Assembly (NCBI GenBank): GCA_013180625.2
Contig: SNVD02016082.1
Coordinates: 61,044 to 125,043, forward strand
DNA: 64,000 bases
Direction: 5' to 3'
Source: Boswellia sacra
Taxonomy: Eukaryota; Streptophyta; Magnoliopsida; Sapindales; Burseraceae
The position numbers were made by a program, and so were the translations under genes. Below, in pieces: positions 48,041 to 60,790 of this stretch. The notes below the pieces were generated by a model, which ran no database searches, was not told the DNA's origin, and was given only the letters and a program-made list of their open reading frames with translations. The first letter of the stretch is position 1; each line of letters opens with the position of its first letter.

Positions 48041-51000
48041 TTACTCCAAGTCTACAGATTCTACAGTAGAAATGTTTAGCCTTTCCCGAAGAAACTCAAA
48101 TCTTGCTCCAGTCAAAGGCATTGTAAGAATGTCAGCATTCTGAAGTTCTGTAGATAAATGCTGAACTTTTAGCTTCTCTTCCAGCACCTTTTCTCTAAGC
48201 AAATGCACATCAATTTCAACATGCTTTGTTCTAGCATGGAATACCAGATTTGAGGCCAAAGATTCTGCTCCTCTATTATCACAAAACATGATTGGAATAT
48301 CACTTAGTTTGATCCCAATTTCAGATAGCAAACTTTGCAACCAGCTTACCTCAGTTGCTGCAAGAGACATAGCTCTATATTCTGACTCAGTGGAAGACCT
48401 TGCTACAACTTTTTGCTTCTTTGAACACCAGTAGATTAGATTGTTTCCAAGATAAACACAGCACCCTGAGGTAGATTTTCTGTCATCTAGGGAGCTTGTC
48501 CAGTCAGCATCACTATAAGCTCTTAATGTGAATGACTGCATTTGTCTGAAAATTAAACCATAATGAGGAGTGCCTTTGATGTATCTAAGTAACCTTTTGC
48601 AAGCTTGCCAATGTTTGATTGTAGGACACTGCAGAAATTGGCTTAGTTTATTTACTGCATATGAGATATCAGGCCTGGTCATTGAGAGATATTGCATGGC
48701 ACCAATTGTACTTCTGTATAAACTAGGCTGCTCAAATTCTGCACTATCCTTTAATGACAGCTTCGAATTTGCTTCCATAGGTGACTGAATTGCCTTTGAC
48801 TCTAGCATGTTGCATCTTTTCAAGAGATCAATTGCATACTTTCTCTGTGTGAGTAACATGCAGTTCTTGGATCTTTTAACTTCAAAACCAAGAAAGTAAT
48901 TGACAGAGCCAAGTGTTTTGAGTGCAAACTTTTGATTCAAATAAGATATTACTTTCTTAATTTGAACATTATCACTGCCAGTAATCAAAATATCATCACC
49001 ATACACCGACAGTAATATAATTGTGCTGGTAGTCCTAAAAATGAACAAACTAGTATCTAAAACTGATGATTGAAACCCCCACTGAAGTAGAGCACTCTTG
49101 AGCTTGTCAAACCAAGCTCTAGGTGCCTGCTTCAATCCATACAAAGACTTATGAAGAGATGACAAACAAATGTGGGATGAGAAGCATCTACAAATCCTTC
49201 AGGTTGAGACAAATAAATAGTTTCTTGAAGTTCTCCATGAAGAAAAGCATTATTGACATCTATTTGTTGTATATCCCAATTCAAAGTAACAGCTAGGGAG
49301 AAAATAACTCTGATAGTGGAAGGCTTAATGACAGGACTGAAAGTGTCAAAGTAATCAAGTCCAGGAGTTTGTTGGAAACCCTTAGCTACCAACCTGACTT
49401 TATATCTTTGTATTGTACCATCAGAGTTATATTTCACTCTAAAAATCCACTTGTGATCTACCACTTTCATATCTTTAGATGGTGGAACAAGTGACCAGGT
49501 CTGGTTAGTTTGTAAAGCTTGAAATTTAGCTTGCATAGCAGCATACCATTGTGGATTTGATAAAGCTTGTTGAACAGTTGCTGGCTCAAGTGAAGAAGAA
49601 ACAGATTTATCAATGTTATAGACATAGGATTTAGGCTTAAAGACACCAACCTTGGACCTAGTGACCATAGGATGAGTGTTGGAAGTAGATAAAGAAGCAG
49701 GTTTAGATGCCAACTTAGACACAGCAGAGGGAACTTCTGTAGGTGAACCTGAATTTAGTAATTCAGGAGAATGTGGGACTGCAGATGTTTCAAGAATCGA
49801 CTAGAAGAACTAGTAGAGTCAGTAGATGGTAAAGAAGGAGAAGAAGAACAAGGAATTGTTTGCTGAGAAGGAAGTATCCAAGGTCCAGAGATGTGTTCAG
49901 AATTTAAAGGAGATGAAGAGTGAAGAAAGAACCTGTCTTAAATGGAAACACATGTTCATTAAATGAAACACTTTGAGCAATATAGATTCTGCCAGAAGAA
50001 TGAAGACAGAGATAACCTTTATGAGCTGAACTATAGCCAACAAAAACACAGGTAGATGTATGAAATGAAAATTTATGAGATTGATATGGCCTTATATTAG
50101 GATAACAAGCACATCTGAATACTCTAAACACTTTATAGTCAGGAGAAACATGAAACAGAACAGAAAATGGAGAATGAGACTTCAAAGAAGCTGATGGTAA
50201 TCTATTTATAAGAAAAACAGCTATGTGAAAAGCACACCACTAGAATGAAAGAGCAGGGAAGCTTGAGCTAGCAATGTCAGACCAGTATTGACAATATGCC
50301 TATGTTTCCTTTCCACAACTCCATTTTGTTGATGAGTATGTGGGCATGGATGTCTAAACATAATTCCAAGCTCTTTAAGGTAAGAATCAAGTGGTCTATA
50401 TTCACCACCCCAGTCTGACTGCAGACACTTCAATTAAGTATTGAATTGTCTTTCAACATGTACTAGAAACTGCTTAAAAATATTGAATACTTTAGCTTTA
50501 GATTTGAGAGGGAATATCCAAGTATATTTGCTGAAATCATCTACAAAACTCACATAATAAGAGTAACCTTCAACTGATTTTATTGGAGAAGGACCCCAAA
50601 GGTCTGAATACACAATATCTAGTGGATTAGCTGCTCTAGAATTTGAACTATGATAAGTATCATGACACTGCTTGCCAAATTTGCAAGGCTCACAGAAACA
50701 ATCAGTTTTATTTATACACTTGAACAACTGAGTAGTTGAAGACAGTTTTTGCATTACTTGAAGGTGTGGATGGCCTAACCTCCTGTGATCATTAACAGTT
50801 GACAAAGCAGAATCATCTGAGTTGATAGTGTTTATCAAAGAATAAAACAATGAAGTAGGAGTTGGCAGTTTATTTGCTGAAGCATAGCATGAAACTGACT
50901 TGAAGTTGTTAAGATCTGATATAGTCCATTACTGAGGCATCCTTCCAACAGAATCTGTCTGGTATCCTTGTCCTTAATCAATCAACCATGATCATGAAAT

Positions 51001-51176
51001 TCAACAGTTATATTGTTGTCTTTAACAAGTTGAGAAACACTGAGTAAACTCTTCAGGAACAAATAAAATTTTGTGAAGCCTAAAACATGCTGAGGAATTT
51101 GGAGACTGTAAATAAACCAGAACCAATATAAGTGATGGATAAAGAGGTACCATTACCAACTTGCACTATCTCGGAT
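48041..51176 (-). pseudogene. Copia Pol: integrase, reverse transcriptase, RNase H (broken)
   Basis: Read right to left: pre-integrase HHCC region (HRRLGHP then CEPCKFGKQ, about 50800-50690), integrase core with IVYSDLWGP, QSDWGGEY and QNGVVERKHRH (catalytic D, D and E all present), reverse transcriptase with KARLVAKGF-like KVRLVAKGFQQ, FDTFSPV and YGDDIL (family norm YVDD), then RNase H with YSDADWTSS and SSTESEYRA. An in-frame stop interrupts integrase near 50432, frames change near 49150, and the segment around 50900-51100 has stops. Retrotransposon replication enzymes, not a host gene. Confidence 0.92.
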
Positions 51177-52284
51177 CCTCACTAGTAGAAAAATAGGATG
51201 CAGCAACATGGCTTTCGCAACGTGCATTGGATGCACGTTGTGAAAGCCCTTTTTTGGCAACGTGCGCTCCATGCACGTTGCGAAAAATGATTTTCAGCAA
51301 CATGCAATATATGCATGTTGCTAAAAGACTCTATCGCAACGTGCATTTTCTGCACGTTGCGAAAAGTGTTGAATTTAGCAACGTGCATATGCTGCACATT
51401 GCGAAAAGTTTTGCTCTTATGAATTAATTTTTTTAATTAAATATTGAAATCAAGAAAATATAATTTTTATATTAGTAACTAAAAAAAAGTCTTCTTAAAT
51501 TATTAAAAGATAATTAAAATTACTTTGAATTTTAAATGTAATGGAAAATTATTTTAAATGTTATGGAAAATTACACTAATTGAGTAATTTCATATTTTGA
51601 AATTAAATAAAATTAAAAATATAAGAATATTAATTAAATAATATAATTTTATGTTTAAATATAAAATTTAAAAATTTTTAACAATATTTAAATAAAAAGA
51701 AAATATTATTTTCTATATAAAATAATGAATTTTTAAATATAAAATGTAGAAATTGTATAAAATATATTAAATTATTTTACAATGAAATCAAATCACATCA
51801 TATATTTTTTTTGTAAAATTAAGAAAGTAAAAATATCTAATTAAATTTTATTTTGAAATAATATAACTAGTACAAGGAAGAAAAGGACATACTTATCCTA
51901 AACTCTTTTTATCAAAAAAAAGGGACAACTATTTATAATACAAAAATTACTTAAACTGCGTCGTTTTGATAAGTTTTTTTTATAAAGAAAGAGTCAAAAC
52001 GACGTCGTTTTGGATAAAAATAGGGCTTAAAAATATTAGGACTTAAATGATATTATTAGGGGCGATTGTGACACGCTTGGATATATTAGGATATCCTGGA
52101 AATTTTTCTAACCTATATAAGGAAAAAAAAAATTTCCCTAAATCGTCCAAACGCCTCCTCCATCCTTTCTACGCCTCCTCCATCCTCTCTGTCTCTCGTT
52201 GGCCGTTGCTGTGTTGCTGAGAAGCCTGAGAAGCGAGATCCTTAACCCTAGCAACCATCACTCCTCAGCCAGTCGCACTTCTCC

Positions 52285-52520
52285 CTGCCACCCTCTCTCG
52301 TTACTCGTAGTCAGCCCTCCTCCGTGACTCCAGAATCGCAGCCACTCCACTCGTGGTCTCAGCCCTCCTCCTCAACTTCGCTTTCACATCGCTGTACCTA
52401 CACTGCCACCCTCTCTCGTTACTCGTAGTCAGCCCTCCTCTGTGACTCCAGAATCACAGCCACTCCACTGGCGGTCTCGGCCCTCCTCCGCAACTCCTCT
52501 CTCATGGTGCTGTACCTGCA
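52285..52520 (+). repeat. 118-bp tandem duplication in the CACTA-2 leader
   Basis: Two copies starting CTGCCACCCTCTCTCGTTAC at 52285 and 52403, with few differences. The region is GC-rich and exon-like and lies shortly after a possible TATA region near 52110. Confidence 0.85.
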
Positions 52521-53086
52521 CAGCTAGATCACCTCCGCTCCGCGGCTCCAGCAGACCAGCTTCCCTCCACGGCTCCAGCGTCTCATATAGATATTACATG
52601 TTTGATAGATTGGCATGTTAAGGTGTTTACTATCTCTAATCTTTTCAACTTTTTGTTGGCTTTCACTTTTCTATGCTGTATGCCATGGTATTGTGTTGAC
52701 GATGGAATTTGTGTATGCGTTATGGTTTGGAGATTTTCGTTTGGGAGATATGATAAATTAGTTTCAATTTTTTCTTTTTTTGGGTCTGGTTTTAGAACTT
52801 TGATCTGTATGTAAGGGATAAAGATCGATTTGTCGTTGCTTGAAGGTCCATGATAAAGGAATTACATTAATTGATTATGCAAATAAAATTTATTCGTAAG
52901 GCTATAATATGAATTACATTGATTTTAATAGTTTAAAGCTCAATTATGCTAAAACCCAAAGAAAAAATAGAGATAAGAAATTAATTATTATTTGTAATGT
53001 TATATCAAAACAATTCCAATTGGTTTTTGGTGTATAATATGTGTAAAATATGCATTACTTATTTGATGCTTTAAGTCTGTCCTTAG

Positions 53087-53203
53087 GTCCCTACTGATGG
53101 AGTTCTGATTTCTGGTCACTCTCTTTCCATTGATGAATCTAGCATGACTGGAGAAAGCAAAATAGTAAGTCTTGTGTTCAACATCTTAGACTTGTTATAT
53201 AAC

Positions 53204-53256
<53 letters not shown>

Positions 53257-54405
53257 CTATATTTTTTTTTCTCTGGAGCTAAAAAGGATAAACTGCAGGT
53301 CCACAAGGACTCCAGGGATCCATTTTTGATGTCTGGTTGCAAAGTTGCTGATGGCAGTGGCACTATGCTTGTAAGAAGTAGATGTTGTCATCTTTTTTAT
53401 TTTTTTATTTTTTTATTTTCCCTCATGATATCTTATATCTATAGTGTATGCTATTAGATGCCAGTGTTCCTTTTTATTTTTTTTTCCCCTTTGTTTGCTG
53501 TCCTTCAAAATTTCACAAATGAATCTATTCTACTTAGCAAGTGAAAAGACAAACTCTAGTCTTATAAATTCTATTGTTTTCTTCTCTCTCACCAAACACC
53601 TAGTGGTTTCTTTTGAGCCAAATCATATCCACAAAGGGGGATGGTGAAATACATTCATGGGGTCTTTTTTGTTCTTTATGCTTCATCTTATGCCAATACT
53701 TGAACTATTTAGAAGGTAGTTTTTCGAAAATTTGTAACAAGTTTACAATATAAACATCTTTACCCATGTAAAAATTTCATAGAAACAAAATCACAGTCGG
53801 ATGTATAATTAATATGAAAAAAAATAGAAATGTCAAACACATTGGGTAAAAATCTAAAATTAAATTATTTAAAACATTCGAACTTAAAATATTAAATTGA
53901 ATTATTTAACCCCTTTTTTTGTTCAAGATAGTTGTCTACATCCATATTAACCTTATTTCTGAAAAAAAAAATTGGTGGCTGTTTTTGTTACTTTTGTTCG
54001 ATGTGTTGTACATCTGATTATATCTGGGTGTCTATAATGTTTCTAATAATAGTAGGTTGTCTAGGTGTGACTTTAGATTGCTTTTGACATGAACAGGCTG
54101 TGGTTATAGAAAGAATTAAAACGTTACTAATGTGTTCAAACTTTTCTCACAAAGAGGGGAAAACTTGTGACACCAAGCGATACACACTGCCACATTTCTG
54201 GATTGAATTTATGAAAACCTTGTTTTGGTCAAATGCATTTACAGTGAAGATCTTGGTCATCTGATTTCTCTCAGTCTTTGTCAGTTTGCTTCACTTGTTT
54301 ACATGTTTGTTCTTCTTTTAGGTAACTGGTGTTGGGATTAATACTGAATGGGGACTGCTTATGGCTAGTATTTCAGAAGACACCAGTGAAGAAACACCAC
54401 TGCAG
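53087..54405 (+). pseudogene. Captured exons of an autoinhibited Ca2+-ATPase (ACA8/9/10 type)
   Basis: Three perfect phase-0 exons with GT-AG borders. 53087-53164 reads VPTDGVLISGHSLSIDESSM then TGESKI, the actuator-domain TGES motif. 53299-53370 reads VHKDSRDPFLMSGCKVADGS then GTML. 54322-54405 reads VTGVGINTEWGLLMASISED then TSEETPLQ. These are consecutive in plant plasma-membrane type IIB calcium pumps. Only 78 of about 1,070 residues are present, so no pump can be made. No stop or frameshift is found, which points to recent capture or to constraint. A (CA)n tract sits in the first intron (53204-53247). Confidence 0.9.
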
Positions 54406-54683
54406 GTCCCTTTTCAATTAATTATTATTCTTTAAGGTGTTCCCCTTCTATGGACCCTTTTCATTTTTTTAGCATTTTGCAGTGCAGTTGAGTATTTAAA
54501 ATCTTTTTTACAGATGAATCGGCTCGGCAATGGTCTTTATTTTGAAAACGAGCATATAATAAGAAAGTATTGTTTTATTGTTTTATCTTTCAGAGTTTTA
54601 TTACTGAACTTGTAATTGTAAGGGTGTTCAGTTTGTAATTGATTACTCACCATTTATATTTTTCGATTTTCTTTGTTCTCAGA

Positions 54684-54925
54684 CCAGGCATCTCTACACT
54701 GGACTTTGACTCCCAGGTTAGTTAGTAGTTTGTATAATTATGATTTTGAAAATCTTGATATTTTTCCACTAAAGGGGTTTGATTAATTTGTTTCCTGCTC
54801 TTTTGTTTTGTCGAATTGTTCATTTTTGTCTGACTCCCATGCTGGGATCTAGGTCTTGGAATGAAATAAAAGATGGTGCTCTTCATGAATCCATCATATT
54901 ACATGTGAAAGTTTCAGAATGGGTA
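54684..54925 (+). other. Further exon-like segments in CACTA-2, source unknown
   Basis: Two segments bounded by splice-like signals: 54682-54715 (PGISTLDFDSQ before GTTAGT) and 54853-54923 (SWNEIKDGALHESIILHVKV after an AG). I do not recognise the gene. Confidence 0.3.
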
Positions 54926-55838
54926 TATTATTATTATTTCAATTAATATGTTCATGGTTAACTTTTTAGAAATATTATTTTCAATCCATGTGATATGATG
55001 AGGTTAAACTGCTATTACCATCAGAATAGTTGTTTCTTGTCTATTTTACCTTTCGCAGATTCCCCTTCTTTCTTGATCTTAGACTCTTTTTGGATAAAGC
55101 ATATGCAAATGACACTTAGACAGTCTTTTCATATGTGCAATTTGACTTGTAATATTATACTGTACTTTATGCAGGATTTGTTGGTGTTTGCTTGAGAAAA
55201 TATCTATGAAATTGCCTCAAAAAGATGAGGGTAGAAGATGAAATGATTGGAAGATTATGGAAGAGTTGTTTCAAGTGTATCGACTCCAAAATATGTGATC
55301 CCCAAAATTTAATTGTATAGTGTTTTTTATTTAGTTATTTTAAATTATTTAGGATTATTCTTTGTAAACAAGTACTTGTATTTTGAAAATTCTGTAATAA
55401 TATTTTTGTTAATATGAATGAGTATTTTGATGTTATATTTAATATTAAAATTTTGTGAGTTTATTTGTATAGTAACTGGACAATTATAAATGCTATAGGT
55501 ACTACAAATTAAAAAATATAAATATAAATATTTCTAAAAAATTAGTAAATGGGTTAAGATTTTCGGCAACGTGCATTGCACATTGCCTTTTCACATATAG
55601 CAACGTGCATTGCTCGTTGCTAAAAATTAAAAAATGCATGACTTTTAGCAACTTGCAATGCACGTTGCGAAATCATTTATTGCAACAGGCAAAAAGACCT
55701 TTCGCAACGTGCATTGCACGTTGCCGTAGGTTAGGAACTTTTAGCAACACGTAGAACAACAACACGCGTCTGCACGTTGCGAAAGGGTTTTCGCAACGTG
55801 CATTGCACGTTGCGAAAACCCTTTTTCTACTAGTGCCT

Positions 55839-57049
55839 GTATATTTGCCTACTGATGCAAGTTTGCTCATATCTGAAGTTATATGATCAGTAACACTTGT
55901 GTCAAGATACCAAGCAGGATCTTGCACAACTGAGGGAGAAGCAACAAATGCTTGGGATGGCTGAGTAATTTGGGATGCTTGCTTTGATGATTGATTGACC
56001 TTAAGAGCTTGAGATGGCTGGGATGCTGGAGGTCCTTGGTAGCTTATATCAAACCTGTGATAACATTTCACTACAGTATGGCCTGATTTTCCACATAGCT
56101 GACAAACAGGTCTAGTTCCATTTGAGTTGCTTGAACCTTTGCCATTGAACTTATATCTTCCTCGACCCCTGAAACTTTGATTAAAAGCTTGCCTAGAGCT
56201 ATTAGAATACTGAGAATTATGACCAGCAAACTGATTAGTTCCAAACTGAGATTGTCTAGCAGCTACGTTAACACTGTGATCTAGGCTTAGATTTTGTCAT
56301 GAATTAAATTTTTTCAGCCTTATCTCATAACTTTGAAGTTGATACTGTGCTTCTTCTAAAGTTATAGTGCCAGCTCTTGAAGTAAGATTAACAACAATAG
56401 CATCATATTCTGGTCCAAGACCATCAAGAACATAAAACAGTAAATCCAGATCTGTAACATCATGTCCAATAGCAATCAAAGTGTTGGCAATGTCTTTCAA
56501 TTTTGATATGTAATCAGCTATAGACATAGATCCCTTTCTAGTATTCTGAAGTTGATGTTTTAAATGCACAGACCTAGCTTTAGATTCAGTATAGAATAGT
56601 TTTTCAAGAACATTCCAAACCTCCATTGGTGATGTGCATCGAACTACATTGCTGTACATGGATTCTGAGATTGATGACAGTAGCCAGCTCAGAACAAACT
56701 GATCGATTCTCTTCCAGTTAAAGAATTCAGAGTTGATTTGAGTTGATATCTCATCTGGATTTTGAGAGGAACAAACTGAGATCACTCTTGCTGGACATGG
56801 CTTCTCTCCTGTGATATAGCCTTCAAGATCAAAAGCTCTTAGAGTAGCAAGAATCTGAGTGCGCCAGAATCCATAATTTGCTCTCTGAAGTTTGATCGAA
56901 GAGCTTGGAAGCACTGTCGGCAGAACTGAAGATAAAGAATTCATAGAAGTGTGAGAACCAGACGAATTCATCACTGGATTCACTACTCCAAGATCAATTC
57001 CAGTATTTGATTGAAGATTTCCGAGAAAATTTGGTTGATAATCTCCCAT
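55839..57049 (-). pseudogene. Copia Gag and start of protease, one stop, cut by CACTA-2
   Basis: From ATG at 57049 the frame gives a copia-type Gag (LQRANYGFWRTQILATLRAF, SIADYISKLKDIANTL, YDAIVVNLTSR) and stops at 56297. The same kind of sequence resumes with a CCHC zinc knuckle, CQLCGKSGHTVVKC (56120-56075), and a protease-like WYLDTSVTDHIT, where family members have WYLDSGA. The CACTA insertion follows at 55838. Confidence 0.88.
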
Positions 57050-57060
57050 TGGATCTTAGT

Positions 57061-57072
57061 GCTCTGATACCA
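57061..57072 (-). promoter_or_regulatory. Primer-binding site of the split copia
   Basis: On the minus strand TGGTATCAGAGC directly follows the 5' LTR end, complementary to initiator methionine tRNA. Confidence 0.93.
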
Positions 57073-57296
57073 TGTTGAAATGAGATGTTTCTGGATTTGA
57101 TTGAACAAGAAATCTCTCAATCAATTTTTCTCTCTCCCTCTGTTTCTTATTATATTAACTAAAACTGTTTTACAAAACCGTTATTATACAGCTCTTAACA
57201 ATCTTAACAGAACATTAAAAGACTTAACAACTTTTGAAGCAATTTACAATATTGTCCCTAAGCTACTGATTTCCAGAACTACCCTCAGTATTGTTA

Positions 57297-57299
<3 letters not shown>
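57073..57299 (-). repeat. 5' LTR of the split copia
   Basis: 227 bp, TG...CA ends, partner of 47717-47945. Confidence 0.93.
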
Positions 57300-57454
<155 letters not shown>

Positions 57455-58463
57455 CTCTTCATCAGCATTATTATCGTTAGAACCACTAAAGGAGCCACTC
57501 CGAAGCCTGGTGGGCCAAGGCCTCCCCATGCCCAAGGGTCGCTCCACCGCATACTGCATAACAGATGTCTAGGTATTGTGAATAAAGAAATAAACAAAAT
57601 AAAAATCTAGAACAACATTACAATGGTTTTAATCTATTAGCAAAACTATTAGTATAGAAAATTATTAATTAGGAAATCAACGCCATTTAAGAGTGTTCCT
57701 AATTTAAGAATTTAAAATCCCTAAAATTAAATTAAAATCCCTAATTTTATGTTTAATTAAATTATAAACATTTTGGATAAAGGGTGATGAAATTTTTAGG
57801 AAGAAAATGGGGGTTGGACCCATTGTCGCAGATGAGTATTTGGGTCTTTAGAAGATTTAGATTTGGTTAAGTTGCATGTGCTAATTTAAATTTTTTTAAT
57901 ACAAATAGTTCTAGTTTAATTTTATTTTGATAAGAAAGTTTAATTTAATTTAATTTTTCTTCCAAAATTTTAAAAATCAGGTGTTAAATAGTAATTTTTT
58001 TTTTTCATTTTAAAATTTGGCTGAAATTATTTGTTTTCATAAATTTAAAAATCAGGGTAAAATGTAATTTTCCATCATTTAAAAATCAAGACTGAAATTT
58101 AATTTTTCATAAATTCAAAATCAAGGTAAGATTGTAATTTTAGACAATTTTAAAAATAGGTAAAATGGTAATTTATTAAAAAATATATATTTTTTAAATT
58201 GATTGTCTTTTGTGTGGGTAAGGAGTCTAACAAATGAGTGATGCAACAGATGTTCTACGTCGGCATGCTTATAAATGCAAAAGATTATCTCCTCGACGCA
58301 AAAGACAATTTTCCCACCTTAACAAATTTACCGCAACTTTTCTTGTGCTAGCTAGAACAGCCGCAACCCCAATGCAAAAGACCTTTACCCAATTCATCAC
58401 ATATGTAAAAACAGTATTACAATTAACAAATGGCTATTTGTTCCTCAACTATTCTTCTTTGCT
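57455..58463. other. Short coding-like patch, then AT-rich sequence
   Basis: On the minus strand 57560-57460 reads AVERPLGMGRPWPTRLRSGS then FSGSNDNNADE, which looks like a piece of a host exon but is unidentified. The rest is AT-rich. Confidence 0.35.
57955..58180. repeat. AT-rich minisatellite
   Basis: Four or five imperfect copies of a unit like TTTAAAAATCAGGGTAAAAT then GTAATTTT. Its inverse resembles the repeat at 59560-59770. Confidence 0.65.
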
Positions 58464-59310
58464 ATGACTTTTGATGATCCAGAAATAGTCTTGGAATCTC
58501 TCAACCTTTTTTGCATACACAAAGATAGTCATGTCGAGAGAATTTTGGGCAATTAGATCATCCTAGCATCCCTTGATCCAAAACCAATGTTGTATCCAAA
58601 AACATTGAATATGAACCTCAATATAATTTATCTGTGAGGCTTTTTCTCCCCAAAAACACCAACTACGACAAAAATTTCCACTTCTAGTTTATTTTCATGG
58701 TGGACCTTATCATTTAATCCCCCTTTTCTGCAAGCTCACCATACTCAAATGAATTCCCTAGTTAGTGATGCTAACATCATTGCTGTCTCGGTTCAATGTA
58801 GTTGAGCCACAAAGCATCCTCTCCCTTTGCGCACAACGATTCATGGACTGCCCTCGAAAGGGTTACATCCCATTTTGATAGAAATGGCCCTGTAGACTGG
58901 CTATACCATCACGTAGATTCTCAAAAAGTATTTTTTTTTATGGCGATAGCACTGATGTAATATAGCACACAATATGGGCATGAGGCATGGCCTGGAAAAG
59001 CCTAAAAGTGTTGATGTTATCGGTATCGTATTAGTTCATCTATGTTTCTAGAGCACTAAGCCTCTTGAAGTTGGAAAAGATAATACAAGCAAATCTTGAT
59101 AAATGGCAAATGGGTTCGATGTCCCCTTGATTAATACAGAGGCTAATCCAAACGTTAGCAAAACTGGGTTGCTCCAGGTTGTTAAATTTGGTGGCTAGGA
59201 CCGGTTTCGTAAGGCATGGAGGAAAGCACTATTATGATGTATTGGCAAAGAGTGGATGGACAGGTAATGCGAAGATTGTTGAGACTCGGAGACACTTCAA
59301 AAAGAAAAAA
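58464..59310 (+). pseudogene. Carboxylesterase (CXE family) pseudogene
   Basis: Across several frames the order of a plant alpha/beta-hydrolase carboxylesterase is seen: FDDPEIV, CIHKDSHVERILGN, SLDPKPMLYPKT, LSVRLFLPKNTNYDKNFPLL (with shifts), VYFHGGPYHLIPPFL, MNSLVSDANIIAVSV, NIAHNMGMRHGLEKPKSVDV then IGIVLVH, EANPNVSKTG, and a C-terminal KEWMDR-like piece. The oxyanion HGGG is HGGP, the nucleophile GDSAG is degraded to GDST, and there are many stops. The family is intronless, so this may be an old tandem or dispersed duplicate. It cannot be functional. Confidence 0.8.
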
Positions 59311-59319
59311 AAAAAAGAA

Positions 59320-60343
59320 AGAAAAGAAAAGGTCTTCCACGATAGCTAGTTTGTCGTTGATCTTGGACCAAATGCAAGAAAATGAATCATATATTACTTG
59401 TAGCGACTCATTAGGTCATTTTCGGTGGGAGCAAGGTCTTTTGCGGTGGCATCCTCCCCACCTCAAAAGACCATATACTACACCTCTTTTGTGGCTGCTC
59501 CAATTGATGTGACACAAGGAAAAATAATTTTAAAAAATAATAATTTGCATAAAATTACCCTGAATTTGGACTTGCTCAAAATTTACAATTTTCCCCAAAT
59601 CTAAATTTGCTTTAAATTAACTATTTTATATTGAATTAAATTTGCTTGAAACTTACCGTTTTAACTCGAATCTAAATTTACTTTAAATTTACCATTTTAC
59701 CCCGAGTAAAAATTTTCTTTAAATTTACCATTTTACCCCGAATTTAAATTTATTAAAAAAGAATAATTTTAACTTTGATCATTCGTTCATAAAATTTTAC
59801 TCATATTTTAGATTTTATAAAATTACTATGGTATGCCTAATTTCCATTTTACTAAATCTTTCAATTTTGTCCTTATAAATACATTTGCGATATATTTTAC
59901 ATAACCTAATATAAAAGTTAAATTTAATTTATCATTTTTATATTAAATTTATTAAATATCACTTACTGTTAACTAATAATAAATTAAAATTAAAATTAAT
60001 TTAATTTAATTCAATATAGAACATACAACATATTCTAGTAAAAGATATACAAATATCCAAATCACAAAAATAATTACTCCACAAGATCAATTTTGCTAGA
60101 ATCATTAAAAAAGATAAAAGATCTCGAATATTTATTAAGACCTTTTCAGTAACATGCAAATGTTCAAAGCTTGAACAAACAAATAATTAATTTCATCGTG
60201 ATCTCCGATTTTAATTCCCCATTTCTCAAAAAAAAAAAAAAAAACGCAAATTCATCAGCACTTCCTTTAAAACCTCTCATCTCTTTCCCAGTTCACGCAT
60301 CAAAGATGTGCAGCATGACCCTCTAAATAGCAAAGTTAGACTC
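59320..60343. other. AT-rich sequence with a minisatellite, no gene
   Basis: Holds the minisatellite at 59560-59770 and otherwise nothing recognised. The 98-aa frame at 59216-59512 is partly the carboxylesterase relic in a wrong frame. Confidence 0.5.
59560..59770. repeat. AT-rich minisatellite, inverse-like of 57955-58180
   Basis: Four to five copies of a unit like TTTACCATTTTACCCCGAAT then CTAAATTTACTTTAAA. Confidence 0.7.
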
Positions 60344-60741
60344 TGTTGGGATGTAATAATCAACTCAGAACAGAATTTGGGAGAAAAATTACTTGTATTA
60401 ACAGAGAAAATTAATATACAAGATTTACACAAAAACTCCCCTAAATTTCCTGGAGCTCAACAAGGCTCTCTAACACTCAGAACTCTCTGGTTCTAATTCC
60501 TGAACTCTCTGGATTCTCAGGATGCTTTAACAAAGGCAGAATTCTCCCATATTTTAGGGAAAATTCTGGGCATACAAATTCAAATTCAAATTTGGCTACT
60601 TCCTTTGGATTTTCAAATTGGAGTGCCTAACAATTTGACGTCTCAATTGCATTCACATGGGAGGGATTCTTGAAGCCATGCATGTTATGCATGAGCTCAT
60701 CAGAATTCTAGAACTCATGCATGTCATGCATGAGCTCATCA
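60344..60741 (-). repeat. 3' LTR of the Tnt1-like copia
   Basis: 398 bp with TGTTGGGATG and CATGAGCTCATCA ends on the plus strand. It includes a repeated ATGCATG-rich word near the inner end. Confidence 0.85.
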
Positions 60742-60790
60742 ATTCTCCCCTTCCATCCCATGTGAAAAAAAGGAGTAACAACAAAAGTAA

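Larger units (their letters stand above)
51180..55835 (+). mobile_element. Gene-capturing CACTA element (CACTA-2), 4,656 bp
   Basis: The ends are CACTAGTAGAAAAA and TTTTTCTACTAGTG, with a 3-bp TSD CCT (51177-51179 and 55836-55838) inside copia Pol. Subterminal arrays of GCAACGTGCATTGCACGTTGCGAAA-like words fill 51195-51410 and 55560-55830. No transposase is present. The interior has a C/T-rich leader with a 118-bp duplication and exons of a host Ca2+-ATPase. It was therefore inserted after the copia element and carries captured genic DNA. Confidence 0.92.

Noticed and set aside
51195..51410. Regular 25-bp repeats that could suggest a CRISPR-like array
   Set aside because: They are CACTA subterminal palindromic repeats in a plant genome, with no uniform spacers, and recur inverted at the other end.
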